Positions 45,359-54,340 of a stretch of DNA of 64,000 nt are shown here, in pieces (the first letter of the stretch is position 1; each line of letters starts with the position of its first letter). The notes under the pieces are model-generated. The model did not search any database and was not told where the DNA came from. It worked only from the letters and a program-made list of their open reading frames with translations. The translations under genes and the position numbers were made by a program. This DNA is from Marinobacter denitrificans (GTDB lineage Bacteria > Pseudomonadota > Gammaproteobacteria > Pseudomonadales > Oleiphilaceae), in the NCBI RefSeq assembly GCF_008795955.1, contig NZ_VMHN01000001.1, positions 1,302,001-1,366,000 on the forward strand, in the 5' to 3' direction.

Positions 45359-46873
45359 TCAGGACGTTCTGTACCCCCTGACCAGGCCATTGACCTCATC
45401 AACCAGCGACTCAAGCTCCCCCGCCATGCCGCCGGCCTTGCCGACTTCCGCAACCACATCGTTACTCTGGCCGGCCATACGCTGAATGTTGTCGTTGATT
45501 TCGGAAGACACCGTAGCCTGCTGCTCTGAAGCAGCGGCAATCTGCTGATTCATCCCCCCGACTTCGCTGATTGCCTTCTCAATCAGCGCCAGGGCCTCTC
45601 CGGCCTTGTGAATAGCGCTGGTGGTCTCGCGGGAACGGGTCTGCCCGATCCCGATGGCAGCCAGACTACTTTCCGAAACTCCGGTCAGCTCTTCGATAGT
45701 GGCGCGGATATCGTTGGTAAATTCCTGTGTACGCCTGGACAGGGTACGCACCTCGTCCGCTACAACGGCAAAACCGCGACCGTGTGCTCCCGCCCGGGCT
45801 GCCTCAATGGCCGCATTCAACGCCAGGAGGTTGGTCTGATCCGAGATATCGCTGATAGAACCGATGACCGACGCGATGGACTGGACCTTATCCACCAGTT
45901 CCTGAACCATACGGGCCGAGTCCCCTAGAGCGGTGTTGGTGGACTCCGTGAGCTTTACAGCTTCGTTCACATTGCCGGCCCCCGCCGCCGACGCCTCTGC
46001 GGCCTGAGCGGCGGATTCAGAGGCTGACTGGGCATTGCGTGCCACCTCCTGGATCGTGGCTGCCATCTGGTTCATGGCGGCCGCGGCCTGGTCGGTCTGA
46101 TGTTGCTGCTCACTCACAATGTCTGCGGAATGGACGCTGACCTGTTTCAGGCTGCGTGCGCTTTCACTCAGTCGGCCCGACACATCCCGAACCATGGCAA
46201 TCAACGCCTCAAACCGGGCCATCATGCCGTTGAACGAAACCCCTGTCATGTCGGTGCCGGCGTCATCGATACGGCCCGTCAGGTCGTTGTGCGTATCGAA
46301 GTTCTGCACCACTCCAATAATTTGCAGCGACTGCTTGCGTTCCTGAGCCATGCGAAAGGCAAAGAACACCAGAATACCCGCTTCAAACACCACAAATGCA
46401 GCATGGACGAAGGTGACTGACCAGCTCACGTCGTGGTTGAAAATTGTCACCGGCATATCGGCAATACCGACTCCGGACATCTGCAGGCCTGTAAAAGTCA
46501 GATGGTGGCCCGCAATAACAGCGGCCGCTGTCACAACAGGCAGCCAGTCGCGATAGATGATCAGCAGGGCCATGGCGGCAAAGATGTGGAAGTGCATTTC
46601 AATGCGCCCCATCTGGGCCTGAATCATGATCGCCGAAAACACCATCAGGCCAGCTGCAAATACTACCGACAAAGCTCTGGTGCCCCGCAAAAGCCCGTAA
46701 CTGACCCCTGTGATGGCGCCTGCCAGCAATGATGCCCCAATGGCGAACCCAAAGGTGCCGAACCCGGCTGGAACCAGCAAGGCGACCACAGGAATGTGGG
46801 CGAGAAGAATAAACAGCATTTGCCTGTCCGTGCGAAGACGGTCTTCCGTGGCGAAATGGGTGGCTTCAATCAT
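45359..46873 (-). CDS. Methyl-accepting chemotaxis protein with polytopic membrane sensor
   Basis: The 504-residue protein has about six membrane helices in the first 180 residues instead of a periplasmic ligand domain. These include histidine-bearing segments ([13 protein letters not shown] and [11 protein letters not shown]). A short HAMP-like linker leads to a standard signalling domain with tip [21 protein letters not shown] membrane-embedded sensor suggests detection of redox state, a gas or a hydrophobic ligand; this is inference. It lies between acnA and an ABC exporter on the same strand, with about 100-200 bp gaps. Confidence 0.9.
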   Translation of the reverse strand: MIEATHFATEDRLRTDRQMLFILLAHIPVVALLVPAGFGTFGFAIGASLLAGAITGVSYGLLRGTRALSVVFAAGLMVFSAIMIQAQMGRIEMHFHIFAAMALLIIYRDWLPVVTAAAVIAGHHLTFTGLQMSGVGIADMPVTIFNHDVSWSVTFVHAAFVVFEAGILVFFAFRMAQERKQSLQIIGVVQNFDTHNDLTGRIDDAGTDMTGVSFNGMMARFEALIAMVRDVSGRLSESARSLKQVSVHSADIVSEQQHQTDQAAAAMNQMAATIQEVARNAQSASESAAQAAEASAAGAGNVNEAVKLTESTNTALGDSARMVQELVDKVQSIASVIGSISDISDQTNLLALNAAIEAARAGAHGRGFAVVADEVRTLSRRTQEFTNDIRATIEELTGVSESSLAAIGIGQTRSRETTSAIHKAGEALALIEKAISEVGGMNQQIAAASEQQATVSSEINDNIQRMAGQSNDVVAEVGKAGGMAGELESLVDEVNGLVRGYRTS

Positions 46874-46979
46874 TACCGGGTACCTCGGGCATGCCTACTA
46901 AAAAGTAATTCCCGCATATGTACGGCACGCATTGGGCCCGGGATCAGCCAGAAGTGTAAACAATCGTTACACTCCTGCC

Positions 46980-48809
46980 TCAGACTTGTCGATCCCCGTA
47001 CAGCTGCGCATAGAGGCCCTGCCGGGCAATCAACTCGTCGTGGTGCCCTTCCTCGGTGATGTACCCGTCCTCGAAGACATACACCCGGTTTGCCTGTTTC
47101 ACCGCGCTGAGCCGATGGGCGATGATCAGGGTGGTGCGTTGGCGCAAAAAATTCTCAAGGTCCTTATGTAGCTGGAATTCAGTTTCCGCATCCAGGGCCG
47201 AAGTCGCTTCGTCCAGAATGACCACGGAGGGATCGGACAATACCATCCGTGCAATGGCAAGGCGCTGGCGCTGGCCGCCGGAGAGGCGCACGCCCTGGCG
47301 ACCGATCATGGTATCCAGCTGGCGGGGCATTTCGGCTACGGTCTTGTCCAGCTGGGCGATGGCCAGTGCCTGCCACATCTCGGTGTCAGTCCTGTCTCGG
47401 CCAAGGGTCAGATTCTGTCGTACGGTATCGTTGAACAGGGCGGGGTGTTGCAGCACAGTGGCCACGTGCTCACGAAGACAGGGAAGGCCGATGCGCTGGA
47501 CAGGAACGCCCCCGAGGAGCACCTCCCCCTGCTGCGGTGTATACATGCCCAGAATCACCTGTACCAGGGTGGACTTGCCACCACCACTGGCCCCCACCAC
47601 AGCAACTTTCTCACCCGGATCCAGATGCAGGTTGATTCCCTTGAGAACGGCTTCCTCGCCATAGCTGAAGTGAATATTCTTCAGAGTGAGACCCACTGTG
47701 TGCCTGCCTTTGAACGGATTCTCCAGTGCGGGGTAACGGGGTTCCTCTTCCAGTTCCAGCAAACGGTTGATACGTGCAAGCGCTGCATTGGCCGCAAACC
47801 AGGCGTACTGCATGTTGAGCATTTCCTGTACCGGCGTCAGCATGAACCAGAGATAGCCGAAGATGGCGAACATCATGCCAATGCTCAAGTCACTGAACAG
47901 CACCGTTACCATCGCCGCCGCACGGAAGGTGTCCACCCCGAACTGGAACAGAGCAAAACTGGCCCGGGTGGCGGCATCACTACGCCACTCGAACTGGATG
48001 GCGTGATCGCGGACCGTTCGGGCACGACCGATCAACTGGTGGAGGTAATGTTGTTCCCGGTTGGCGGCACGGAGCTGATGAATGGCGTCCAGGGTTTCGG
48101 TCAGGTCCCCCTGGAAATCCTCATAAGCACTGTTTTCCTGGCGTTTGAGTTCTTTCACCCGCTTGCCGATGAGCATGGTGGCAAAGATAACCAGGGGGTT
48201 GAACAGCAGGATCAGCAGACCCAACTGCCAGTGCACCCACATCAGCACGACCGCCGTTCCGGTGACGGTCAGGCTTGCCACCAGGAACCTGCTGATGGTG
48301 GAGCCCAGGAACTGGTCAATGGTGTCCAGGTCGGTGATAAAATGGCTGGTGATACCGCCGGAGCCACGGGTTTCGTACTCCGCCATAGCGACCCTCTGCA
48401 GGCGGCCCAGCAGACGCGAGCGGATACGGAACACCACGTCCTTGGAGATCTTGGAGAACTCACGCGACTGGAGCACATTGAAGGTCAGCGACAGCAGCCT
48501 CAGCAGGAACGCTGTCACTACCATCAGGCCGATGTACACCACGGGCAGATGCCACGCCTCGGGCAGGACACTCCGCATGACAGGCAATACCCGCCCGGCC
48601 TCCTCCAGCAGGACTTCATCCACCAGTACGGGCAACAACAGCGGGATAGGCACGCTGACCGCCGTGGCCAGAATGGCCAGCAGATTGGCCCGCACCAGCC
48701 TTGGCTTGTGCTTGAGAGCGAGAGCCAGAATGCTCCGCCAGCTATACCGGGGATCAGCCCGGCCTGCTGCCTCGTCACCCGCTGCATTCAGATCCGCTGC
48801 CTGTTCCAA
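46980..48809 (-). CDS. ABC exporter, fused membrane and ATPase domains
   Basis: The roughly 609-residue half-transporter has six membrane helices followed by an ATPase with Walker A VVGASGGGKSTLVQ (about residue 406), signature RLSGGQRQRLAIARM (about 513) and Walker B SVVILDEATSALDAE. It resembles MsbA/multidrug-type exporters; the substrate is unknown. I prefer TTG 48809, which has GGAG 5 nt upstream. An ATG at 48896 would add 29 residues but has no ribosome site. Confidence 0.88.
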   Translation of the reverse strand: MEQAADLNAAGDEAAGRADPRYSWRSILALALKHKPRLVRANLLAILATAVSVPIPLLLPVLVDEVLLEEAGRVLPVMRSVLPEAWHLPVVYIGLMVVTAFLLRLLSLTFNVLQSREFSKISKDVVFRIRSRLLGRLQRVAMAEYETRGSGGITSHFITDLDTIDQFLGSTISRFLVASLTVTGTAVVLMWVHWQLGLLILLFNPLVIFATMLIGKRVKELKRQENSAYEDFQGDLTETLDAIHQLRAANREQHYLHQLIGRARTVRDHAIQFEWRSDAATRASFALFQFGVDTFRAAAMVTVLFSDLSIGMMFAIFGYLWFMLTPVQEMLNMQYAWFAANAALARINRLLELEEEPRYPALENPFKGRHTVGLTLKNIHFSYGEEAVLKGINLHLDPGEKVAVVGASGGGKSTLVQVILGMYTPQQGEVLLGGVPVQRIGLPCLREHVATVLQHPALFNDTVRQNLTLGRDRTDTEMWQALAIAQLDKTVAEMPRQLDTMIGRQGVRLSGGQRQRLAIARMVLSDPSVVILDEATSALDAETEFQLHKDLENFLRQRTTLIIAHRLSAVKQANRVYVFEDGYITEEGHHDELIARQGLYAQLYGDRQV

Positions 48810-49011
48810 AATGACTCCGTTAAATCTGTGTATATCGAGACTGATACGCAGTATCTCCGGGGACAGTCTACCGAAGCATACTGCCGTGGTGGACATAAGC
48901 GCCCGATATCCTGATAAATGCCGGCATTTGCGACACAGCCATCTGGTGACATGAGCGGCCTTCTGCCATCATTGCCCCTTAATCCTCCGAGCCACCAGAA
49001 CCAGGCCGACT

Positions 49012-50466
49012 GTGAAAAACGACTGCCATTACCACCCCGGCGAACCCGCAAAATGGCACTGCGGGGAATGCCAGATCCATTATTGCACCCGCTGCATGCC
49101 GGATGCCGACACCCGCAAACAACACGCCCTGTGCCCACATTGCAGCCGTGCCATGCGTTATCTGGGCGCCGCCACCGAGGTGGTGCCCTTCTGGAACCGG
49201 ATTGGCGCTTTTTTCCGTTACCCGTTCCATACCGACCCGCTGATGGTGATTGCCATCTGCACGCTGGTGCCACTGCTGGTCAGCGGCAACCTCATCGGTC
49301 TGATTATCACCCTGGTTCTTGCCCTGGCCCTGTTGAAATACACCTACGCTGTGATCAGTCACACTGCTGAAGGCCACATGAAACCGCCACCTGTCGCCGT
49401 GGCTTTCAGTGGCAGTGGTTTCGATATCGTTATTCTGCAATTACTGGTATTCGCGCTGATGGGCGGGATGGTGACGGCTGCCGCCATGGTGGGCGGGCCA
49501 CTGCTGATGTTCCTGACGCTGGCATTCGTGATACTGGCACTGCCCGCCAGCATTATGGTGCTGGCCATGGAGCACTCGGTGATGGCTGCCGTCAATCCGA
49601 TGAATCTTGCGGTACTGATCTCACGGATCGGCGCGCCCTATTTTCTGCTCTACGGTTACCTGATTCTGCTCACGCTGGCTTCCGGCGCGGCACAGGATTT
49701 CGCACTCACCCACTTCACTCCCGGTGTGGCGCGCACCCTGGCGGGCTTTCTCAACAGTACCTTTACCCTGATGCTTTTTCACATGCTGGGCTATCTGTTG
49801 TTCCAGTATCAGGAGGAACTCGGGTTTGCCAGTGACCTGCAGGAGGAAGACCAGGCCGGGGAGATGCAGAACCGGGACCGGACCCGGCGGTTTGATGCCG
49901 ACATTGACATGAACCTGAAAGATGGCAACTACGATCGCGTCCAGTCCATGCTCAAAGAGGCGCTGAAGCGGGAGCCACAGAGCACTCTCAGGCTGGGGCA
50001 ACTGCACCAGTTGCTGACTGCCCGCAACGATATCCCGGAACTGTACCGGTATCATCCCCGCTTGCTGAGCATGCTGGTGGACAAGAACGACGGAGACGGT
50101 ATCGCGGCGTTGCTGACGACCATTGAAAAGGCCGAACCGGGGTTCCGGCTCGACGATCCCGCGCTTTCAGTGCGCTGCGCCCGTAGCCTCTATCAGCGCG
50201 GGCATTACAAGCCGGCCCTGAAGCTTCTGCAGGACTTCCACAAGCGTTTCCCTGAGAGTGACGAGCTCGCTCCGGCTTACCTGCTGGTGGCACAGGCCCT
50301 GGCTAACGGTATGGGACAGTGGGAAAAGGCCTCTGCGTTCCTGAATTTCATCAAGAAGCGGTGCGTGAATCACCCGCTGCACGAACAGATCGACATTTAT
50401 TTGCAGCAGGTTGAAAATCGCGAACCTTTGAAAGGCCCGAAAGCTTCGTTCGCGCTTCAGGAGTAA
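49012..50466 (+). CDS. Membrane protein with N-terminal B-box-like zinc finger and C-terminal TPR-like region
   Basis: The 484-residue protein starts at a GTG. Its first 50 residues contain a Cys/His cluster like a B-box zinc finger (CHYHPGEPAKWHCGECQIHY, then CTRC and CPHC). A central DUF4013-like membrane region of about six helices (residues 75-285) follows. The C-terminal roughly 190 residues are helical, with tetratricopeptide-like pairs (NLKDGNYDRVQSMLKEALKR, YQRGHYKPALKLLQDFHKR). Function is unknown. A long hairpin begins at the base after its stop, followed by a convergent rhomboid protease gene. Confidence 0.82.
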   Translation: MKNDCHYHPGEPAKWHCGECQIHYCTRCMPDADTRKQHALCPHCSRAMRYLGAATEVVPFWNRIGAFFRYPFHTDPLMVIAICTLVPLLVSGNLIGLIITLVLALALLKYTYAVISHTAEGHMKPPPVAVAFSGSGFDIVILQLLVFALMGGMVTAAAMVGGPLLMFLTLAFVILALPASIMVLAMEHSVMAAVNPMNLAVLISRIGAPYFLLYGYLILLTLASGAAQDFALTHFTPGVARTLAGFLNSTFTLMLFHMLGYLLFQYQEELGFASDLQEEDQAGEMQNRDRTRRFDADIDMNLKDGNYDRVQSMLKEALKREPQSTLRLGQLHQLLTARNDIPELYRYHPRLLSMLVDKNDGDGIAALLTTIEKAEPGFRLDDPALSVRCARSLYQRGHYKPALKLLQDFHKRFPESDELAPAYLLVAQALANGMGQWEKASAFLNFIKKRCVNHPLHEQIDIYLQQVENREPLKGPKASFALQE

Positions 50467-50577
50467 GCCGAGTGTTGGGGAAGCTTTTCCAAAACACACT
50501 GTGAATACGTCCCTGTACGCTCGGCTCCGCCATCCATGGCTACGCACGGTTTTGGAAAAGCTTCCCCAACACTCGGC
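50467..50577. repeat. Long modular hairpin, copy E
   Basis: A perfect 29 bp stem (50467-50495 with 50549-50577) encloses 53 nt. The interior combines the GTGAATACGTCC cassette shared with copy D and the GGCTCCGCCATCCATGGCT cassette shared with copies A-C. It begins immediately after the stop codon of the membrane protein gene and ends 14 nt before the rhomboid stop. Confidence 0.87.
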
Positions 50578-50591
50578 CGTCCAACAGCGAG

Positions 50592-52040
50592 CTAGCCTTC
50601 TTGCAACAACTGTCTGTAATGGCGGGCCTTTGGCGTCATCTGGTGCTTCTCGAACTCGTCGACCAGCAATCGACAGGCCTCCGTTGTCAAAAGTTCATCG
50701 CCGGTGCTTCTGAGCCTCTCGAAGGCCTTTTCTGCGGCTTTGAGGTCGTGTTGTTTCAGGCTGGTGAATAGAACCCGATTATGGTCTTCGGCGCTCAGTG
50801 GCTGATGGCTTTCACCTTTGCCCAGATATTCCTGCCAGATTTCAATCATCTGTTCCGGCTGGCGACGGCTGAGGGACTCGTTCATCAGTTCCCGTGCCCG
50901 CTGCCGGTATTCCGGCAGCTCGGGGCGTAACTTGGCCAACTGGTAAAGATGTTCCAGTAGAACGGTACGATCAGGGTAATGCTCCCTCAGCGCCTCGAAC
51001 TGGCGCCGTGCAAGATCAAATTCCATTCGCCCCAGGCTGGCCATGGCCTGACTGTAACCGGTGGTGAAGCGCTCATCCTGCTCGTCTTCCTCCGGTTCGA
51101 AAAACTCCTCCTTCACCTGAAGCCAGCTCTTACCCAGCAACCAGACCATCCCAGCCCCTGCCGCCAGGCCGCCGGCGTGAGCCATGTAGGCGATACCGGT
51201 GGCCCCGGCGAACCAGTAATCATAGATTTCCTTTCCCAGCCAAACCGGCAGAACCGCCAGCGCCGGCGCGCGGAAATAGTTGAAATACACGCCGACAAAA
51301 TAGAAAAAGCGGATCTTCTGCAACCCGTAAATGGCCACATACATCCCCATCAACCCGGATATGGAGCCGGACGCCCCCACCAGGGGTATGTGGCTGCCCA
51401 TGGAGAAGGCAGTAAACACCACGCCCGACATCGCGCCACATAGCAGGTAGGCCAGCAGGAATCGCCCCGGGCCAAGGGCTTTCTCAACGGTAAAGCCCAG
51501 CAGGAACAGGAACACAAGGTTGCCAATAATGTGCCCCCAGCCGCCGTGGAGGAACTGGTAGGTAACAAGCGTGTAGAGAGAGAACTCAGCAGGCACCAGG
51601 CCTAACTGGTTGGCGCTGAGCTGGTCCATCAGCCGGTTCTGGATGTCTCCCCGCTGCTCCATCCAGCGGCGGCGTTCCGCGGGCGCCAGCAGCAGATCCC
51701 GGTTTTCCAGCATGTACTGGTAGAATTCACGGTCTGAGAGCAGGCTGTACGTAACCCAAAGATCGCCCCCCTCCTGGCGCAGCTGCTGGAAATTCTGCAA
51801 CTCGTAAACCCGTTCTTCATCCCCCTCAAAGCGGATCTGGCGCTGCAGGTAGTCTTCATACACCGGTGCCTCAAGCGTCTGCAGGTCCGATTCCAGGTAT
51901 TCCTCCACTGCCTGCTCGATCAAACGGTTGTCGCCGCCCTGGTAGAACGTGAATACCAGCAAACAGGTCAGCATCAAACCGAGTGTCACCCAGGGCGGGC
52001 GCTTCCAGTTAACAGAGTTTTCTGCAGGGATGATCAGCAT
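50592..52040 (-). CDS. Rhomboid-family intramembrane serine protease with long C-terminal helical tail
   Basis: The 482-residue protein has a membrane helix at the N-terminus, a roughly 130-residue soluble insert and then the rhomboid core. The catalytic serine lies in VGASGSISGLMGMY (about residue 223) and the catalytic histidine in AYMAHAGGLAAGAG (about residue 285); HGGWGHIIGNLVFL is present too. About 160 C-terminal residues are helical repeats. It should cleave membrane-anchored proteins; no substrate is indicated. It converges on the zinc-finger membrane protein gene. Confidence 0.9.
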   Translation of the reverse strand: MLIIPAENSVNWKRPPWVTLGLMLTCLLVFTFYQGGDNRLIEQAVEEYLESDLQTLEAPVYEDYLQRQIRFEGDEERVYELQNFQQLRQEGGDLWVTYSLLSDREFYQYMLENRDLLLAPAERRRWMEQRGDIQNRLMDQLSANQLGLVPAEFSLYTLVTYQFLHGGWGHIIGNLVFLFLLGFTVEKALGPGRFLLAYLLCGAMSGVVFTAFSMGSHIPLVGASGSISGLMGMYVAIYGLQKIRFFYFVGVYFNYFRAPALAVLPVWLGKEIYDYWFAGATGIAYMAHAGGLAAGAGMVWLLGKSWLQVKEEFFEPEEDEQDERFTTGYSQAMASLGRMEFDLARRQFEALREHYPDRTVLLEHLYQLAKLRPELPEYRQRARELMNESLSRRQPEQMIEIWQEYLGKGESHQPLSAEDHNRVLFTSLKQHDLKAAEKAFERLRSTGDELLTTEACRLLVDEFEKHQMTPKARHYRQLLQEG

Positions 52041-52375
52041 GGGTGGTCACAATTCATCATAATTTGTCCCGGGAGATGTGCTTTTTACCACAGCATGGCC
52101 AGTTTTTCGCGCTGTAATGGACCCTGTAGCGATTTACCGAAGCACTGGCAAAACAAACTGTGCGTGGCACCTCAATACACGCTACCCTGCGGTTGTCACA
52201 CGAAGGTCATACAAATGACATTCAATCAGGGCAGCCGCAAATGGGGCGAATCGCAGAATGCTCAGAACGAGCATTGCACAGGGGTTTCGACCAATCGCCA
52301 ATTGCCGTTGTCCCGGCCACAGCCAATAGTTGCCGGGACAACAAAAAAAACGGACGTGCAAACAAGGAAACTGCC
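52041..52375. other. 335 bp intergenic region between rhomboid and OmpA-domain genes
   Basis: This region separates the divergent rhomboid and OmpA-domain genes. It holds a small palindrome GTCATACAAATGAC (about 52208-52221) that could be an operator, and the hairpin at 52308-52341. The frame of the downstream gene stays open through part of it, but without coding character. I see no RNA gene or clear promoter here. Confidence 0.5.
52308..52341 (+). promoter_or_regulatory. Leader hairpin before the OmpA-domain gene
   Basis: A perfect 10 bp stem TTGTCCCGGC (52308-52317) with GCCGGGACAA (52332-52341) and a 14 nt loop lies 34 nt upstream of the ATG. An A-rich tract follows, not a U-tract, so it is not an intrinsic terminator for this strand. 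A role in leader stability or translation control is possible. Confidence 0.45.
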
Positions 52376-52822
52376 ATGACTGTACTGATACTGGACAATC
52401 CGGAGCTACTCGCCAGAGCAGCCATCGAATCCGGCCTTGCGATGCCGGCCCTGGCTTCTGACAGTGCTCCACGCAAGCCGCACCGCCTGCGCTTTCATTA
52501 CGGATTCAACAAGCACCGGCTGGATGATCAGGATCAGGCCATCCTGCGCCAGCATGCCGAGTACTTACGGCACAACCCGGGAGTGCAGGTACGCATCCAC
52601 GGACACGCCGATAATTTTGGTGTCAGCGAGTACAACCATTTCCTGTCACGACTGCGGGCAAGCAGCGCCGCCAAGATGCTGATTCGTGAAGGTGTGAGGG
52701 AAAGCCAGGTTTTGGTCAGTGGCTGGGGCAGCGAGCGCCCGCTGGCGCGCCCCGAAGACCATGCCGCCAACCGTCGGCTGGAGCTGGAATACCTCACCAT
52801 GGAAATGGCTCAGGCGTTGTAG
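52376..52822 (+). CDS. OmpA C-terminal domain protein without a signal peptide
   Basis: The 148-residue protein is mostly a single OmpA-like peptidoglycan-binding domain (RLRFHYGFNKHRLDDQDQAI, VQVRIHGHADNFGVSEYNHF and NRRLELEYL). The N-terminus (MTVLILDNPELLARAAIESG) is not a signal peptide. AAGGAA lies 7 nt before ATG 52376. An upstream extension in the same frame gives no signal sequence either. It may be cytoplasmic or a shortened relative of the OmpA-type proteins (PdsO) found with dedicated sortase systems; the latter is speculation from proximity. It ends 5 bp from the MAPEG gene. Confidence 0.75.
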   Translation: MTVLILDNPELLARAAIESGLAMPALASDSAPRKPHRLRFHYGFNKHRLDDQDQAILRQHAEYLRHNPGVQVRIHGHADNFGVSEYNHFLSRLRASSAAKMLIREGVRESQVLVSGWGSERPLARPEDHAANRRLELEYLTMEMAQAL

Positions 52823-52827
52823 GGAGC

Positions 52828-53229
52828 TCAGCCGTATACCTGGAACACGTTCCAGAGCAGCAGTACGGCAATGGCAAGGATGCCTGCCCACGTCAACAGG
52901 ATGCCGGTCATCCGGGCGATGTGGGGGCCTCCCCGACCGTTGATCATGCCAAAAGCATGGAGCACACGCCCTACCACGAACGCCATCCCTGTCCAGTAAA
53001 CCAGGCCACTGGACACCCCGTTCAGTTCCGCAATGGCCAGCATCACCAGGCCCAGGGGTGCGTATTCCACCAGGTTCGCCTGGGCGCGCACCGCTGCCTC
53101 GAAGTCCCGGTCGTCGTTCACCCCGAGGCTTTTCTGGTACTTCAGACGGAAGCGGGAAACCATCCCGGACAACACCAGCAACAGCAGCCCGAGAACAGCG
53201 GCGAAAACAGCAGATACAGGTACAATCAT
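52828..53229 (-). CDS. MAPEG family membrane protein
   Basis: The 133-residue protein has four hydrophobic helices and the MAPEG-like pattern AAVRAQANLVEYAPLGLVML followed by GRVLHAFGM. Bacterial members are glutathione-transferase-like membrane proteins of poorly known role. ATG 53229 is preceded 2 bp upstream by the end of the glsB-like gene, so the two form an operon. The longer open frame across glsB is a shadow. Confidence 0.87.
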   Translation of the reverse strand: MIVPVSAVFAAVLGLLLLVLSGMVSRFRLKYQKSLGVNDDRDFEAAVRAQANLVEYAPLGLVMLAIAELNGVSSGLVYWTGMAFVVGRVLHAFGMINGRGGPHIARMTGILLTWAGILAIAVLLLWNVFQVYG

Positions 53230-53231
53230 CG

Positions 53232-53474
53232 TTAAGCCTTCTTGATGGCGCTGACCACCGCGAGCAGCAATACGGCGCCTACAGTAGCGGTGACCAGTTC
53301 CCCCACAGCTCCTTGCGCGGCGAGTCCAAGCAGCCGGAAAACAAAACCGCCAAGAACGGAACCAACGATACCGATGCCGATATTCGCCAGCACGCCAAAG
53401 CCACGGCCCTTCATGATCAGACCAGCCAACCAGCCGGCCACCCCACCAATAATCAGAAACAGAATAAGATTCAT
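53232..53474 (-). CDS. GlsB/YeaQ/YmgE family small membrane protein
   Basis: The 80-residue protein has three glycine-rich membrane helices (LFLIIGGVAGWLAGLIMKG, GIGIVGSVLGGFVFRLLG and TATVGAVLLLAVVSAI), as in the transglycosylase-associated YeaQ family linked to stress. ATG 53474 was chosen because GGGAG lies 9 nt upstream; an ATG 9 nt earlier touches that motif. It is followed 2 bp later by the MAPEG gene. Confidence 0.88.
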   Translation of the reverse strand: MNLILFLIIGGVAGWLAGLIMKGRGFGVLANIGIGIVGSVLGGFVFRLLGLAAQGAVGELVTATVGAVLLLAVVSAIKKA

Positions 53475-53578
53475 TGCGTGCATCTCCCTGCAGCGGAACA
53501 GTCCCCGAAAGACTGCCCTGTTTTGCCTGCCGCTTCAAGCACTTCCGCCACTGGTGCCAATAGTGTTACCAGCCGGGA

Positions 53579-54289
53579 TCAGGAAGTCGGCGCAAGGGAT
53601 GCAATGGTGGTTTCCATTTGTTGATGGCAACGTGCCATCAGCTGCGGGATGTCCTCGACGGTGAGGCCGGCGGTTTCCACCGGAGGCAGAATCCTGATGG
53701 CTACCGGCTCCCTACGCCCGGACCAGCCCAGGGTGCGATCATAATACTGACTGGCACAAACCATGGTGATCGGCGCGCCTGCTGCGACCGCGGCATGGAA
53801 GGCGCCTTTTTTGAAACTCTGGAGACCACGGCCGCGACTGCGGGTACCCTCGGGGAACACCCAGAGGCTCTTGCGGTCACGGCTGATGGCTTCACTGGTG
53901 GCCTGCATAACAGCAATAGCCTTGTGGGAACGGCCCCGGTCAAGAATGACATTGCCCCCAAGCCAGAACACCTGGCCAAAGAACGGAACCCAGATCAGCG
54001 ACGACTTACCCACCGTGACTGTTCGGGGCGGCAGCAGATCGCCCATCACGAACAGATCATCATTGTGCTGGTGATTGGCGATAACCACGGTTGGCCGATC
54101 CTGGGGCATGTTATCAGCGCCCTCCAGTGGCCGCTCCATACCCAGAAGGAAGCGGCCAGCCCGGGCAACCGTCCATCCCAGCAACCGGTTGTTATCCGGA
54201 TTAAAGGGCCTGGCCACATACAGAACCAACGCAAACAAACAAATGACCGGCACCGTCAGCCAGGCCAGAAACTTTCTGATCAATCCCAT
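53579..54289 (-). CDS. 1-acyl-sn-glycerol-3-phosphate acyltransferase (PlsC family)
   Basis: The protein of about 236 residues has an N-terminal membrane helix, the acyltransferase motif ANHQHNDDLF (HX4D) and FPEGTRSRGRGLQSFKKGAF with PITMV. These define the PlsC family that makes phosphatidic acid. ATG 54289 was preferred; an upstream GTG would add 12 residues without a ribosome site. It lies downstream of the sortase gene on the same strand, separated by a short hairpin. Whether it belongs to the sortase operon is uncertain. Confidence 0.87.
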   Translation of the reverse strand: MGLIRKFLAWLTVPVICLFALVLYVARPFNPDNNRLLGWTVARAGRFLLGMERPLEGADNMPQDRPTVVIANHQHNDDLFVMGDLLPPRTVTVGKSSLIWVPFFGQVFWLGGNVILDRGRSHKAIAVMQATSEAISRDRKSLWVFPEGTRSRGRGLQSFKKGAFHAAVAAGAPITMVCASQYYDRTLGWSGRREPVAIRILPPVETAGLTVEDIPQLMARCHQQMETTIASLAPTS

Positions 54290-54314
54290 CGAATACGAAA
54301 CCCTGATGCAGTTT

Positions 54315-54340
54315 TTTTGGCGCACAAGTGTACGCCAAAA
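54315..54340 (-). other. Hairpin between sortase and acyltransferase genes
   Basis: An 8 bp stem TTTTGGCG (54315-54322) with CGCCAAAA (54333-54340) begins right after the sortase stop codon. In the transcribed minus strand it is followed by A residues, so termination is not expected; it may mark a processing or attenuation point between the genes. Confidence 0.35.

Noticed and set aside
6326..50577. Hairpin family as transposon ends, MITEs or CRISPR-like repeats
   Set aside because: Stems are unique to each copy, there is no direct target duplication visible, no transposase nearby and no regular spacing.
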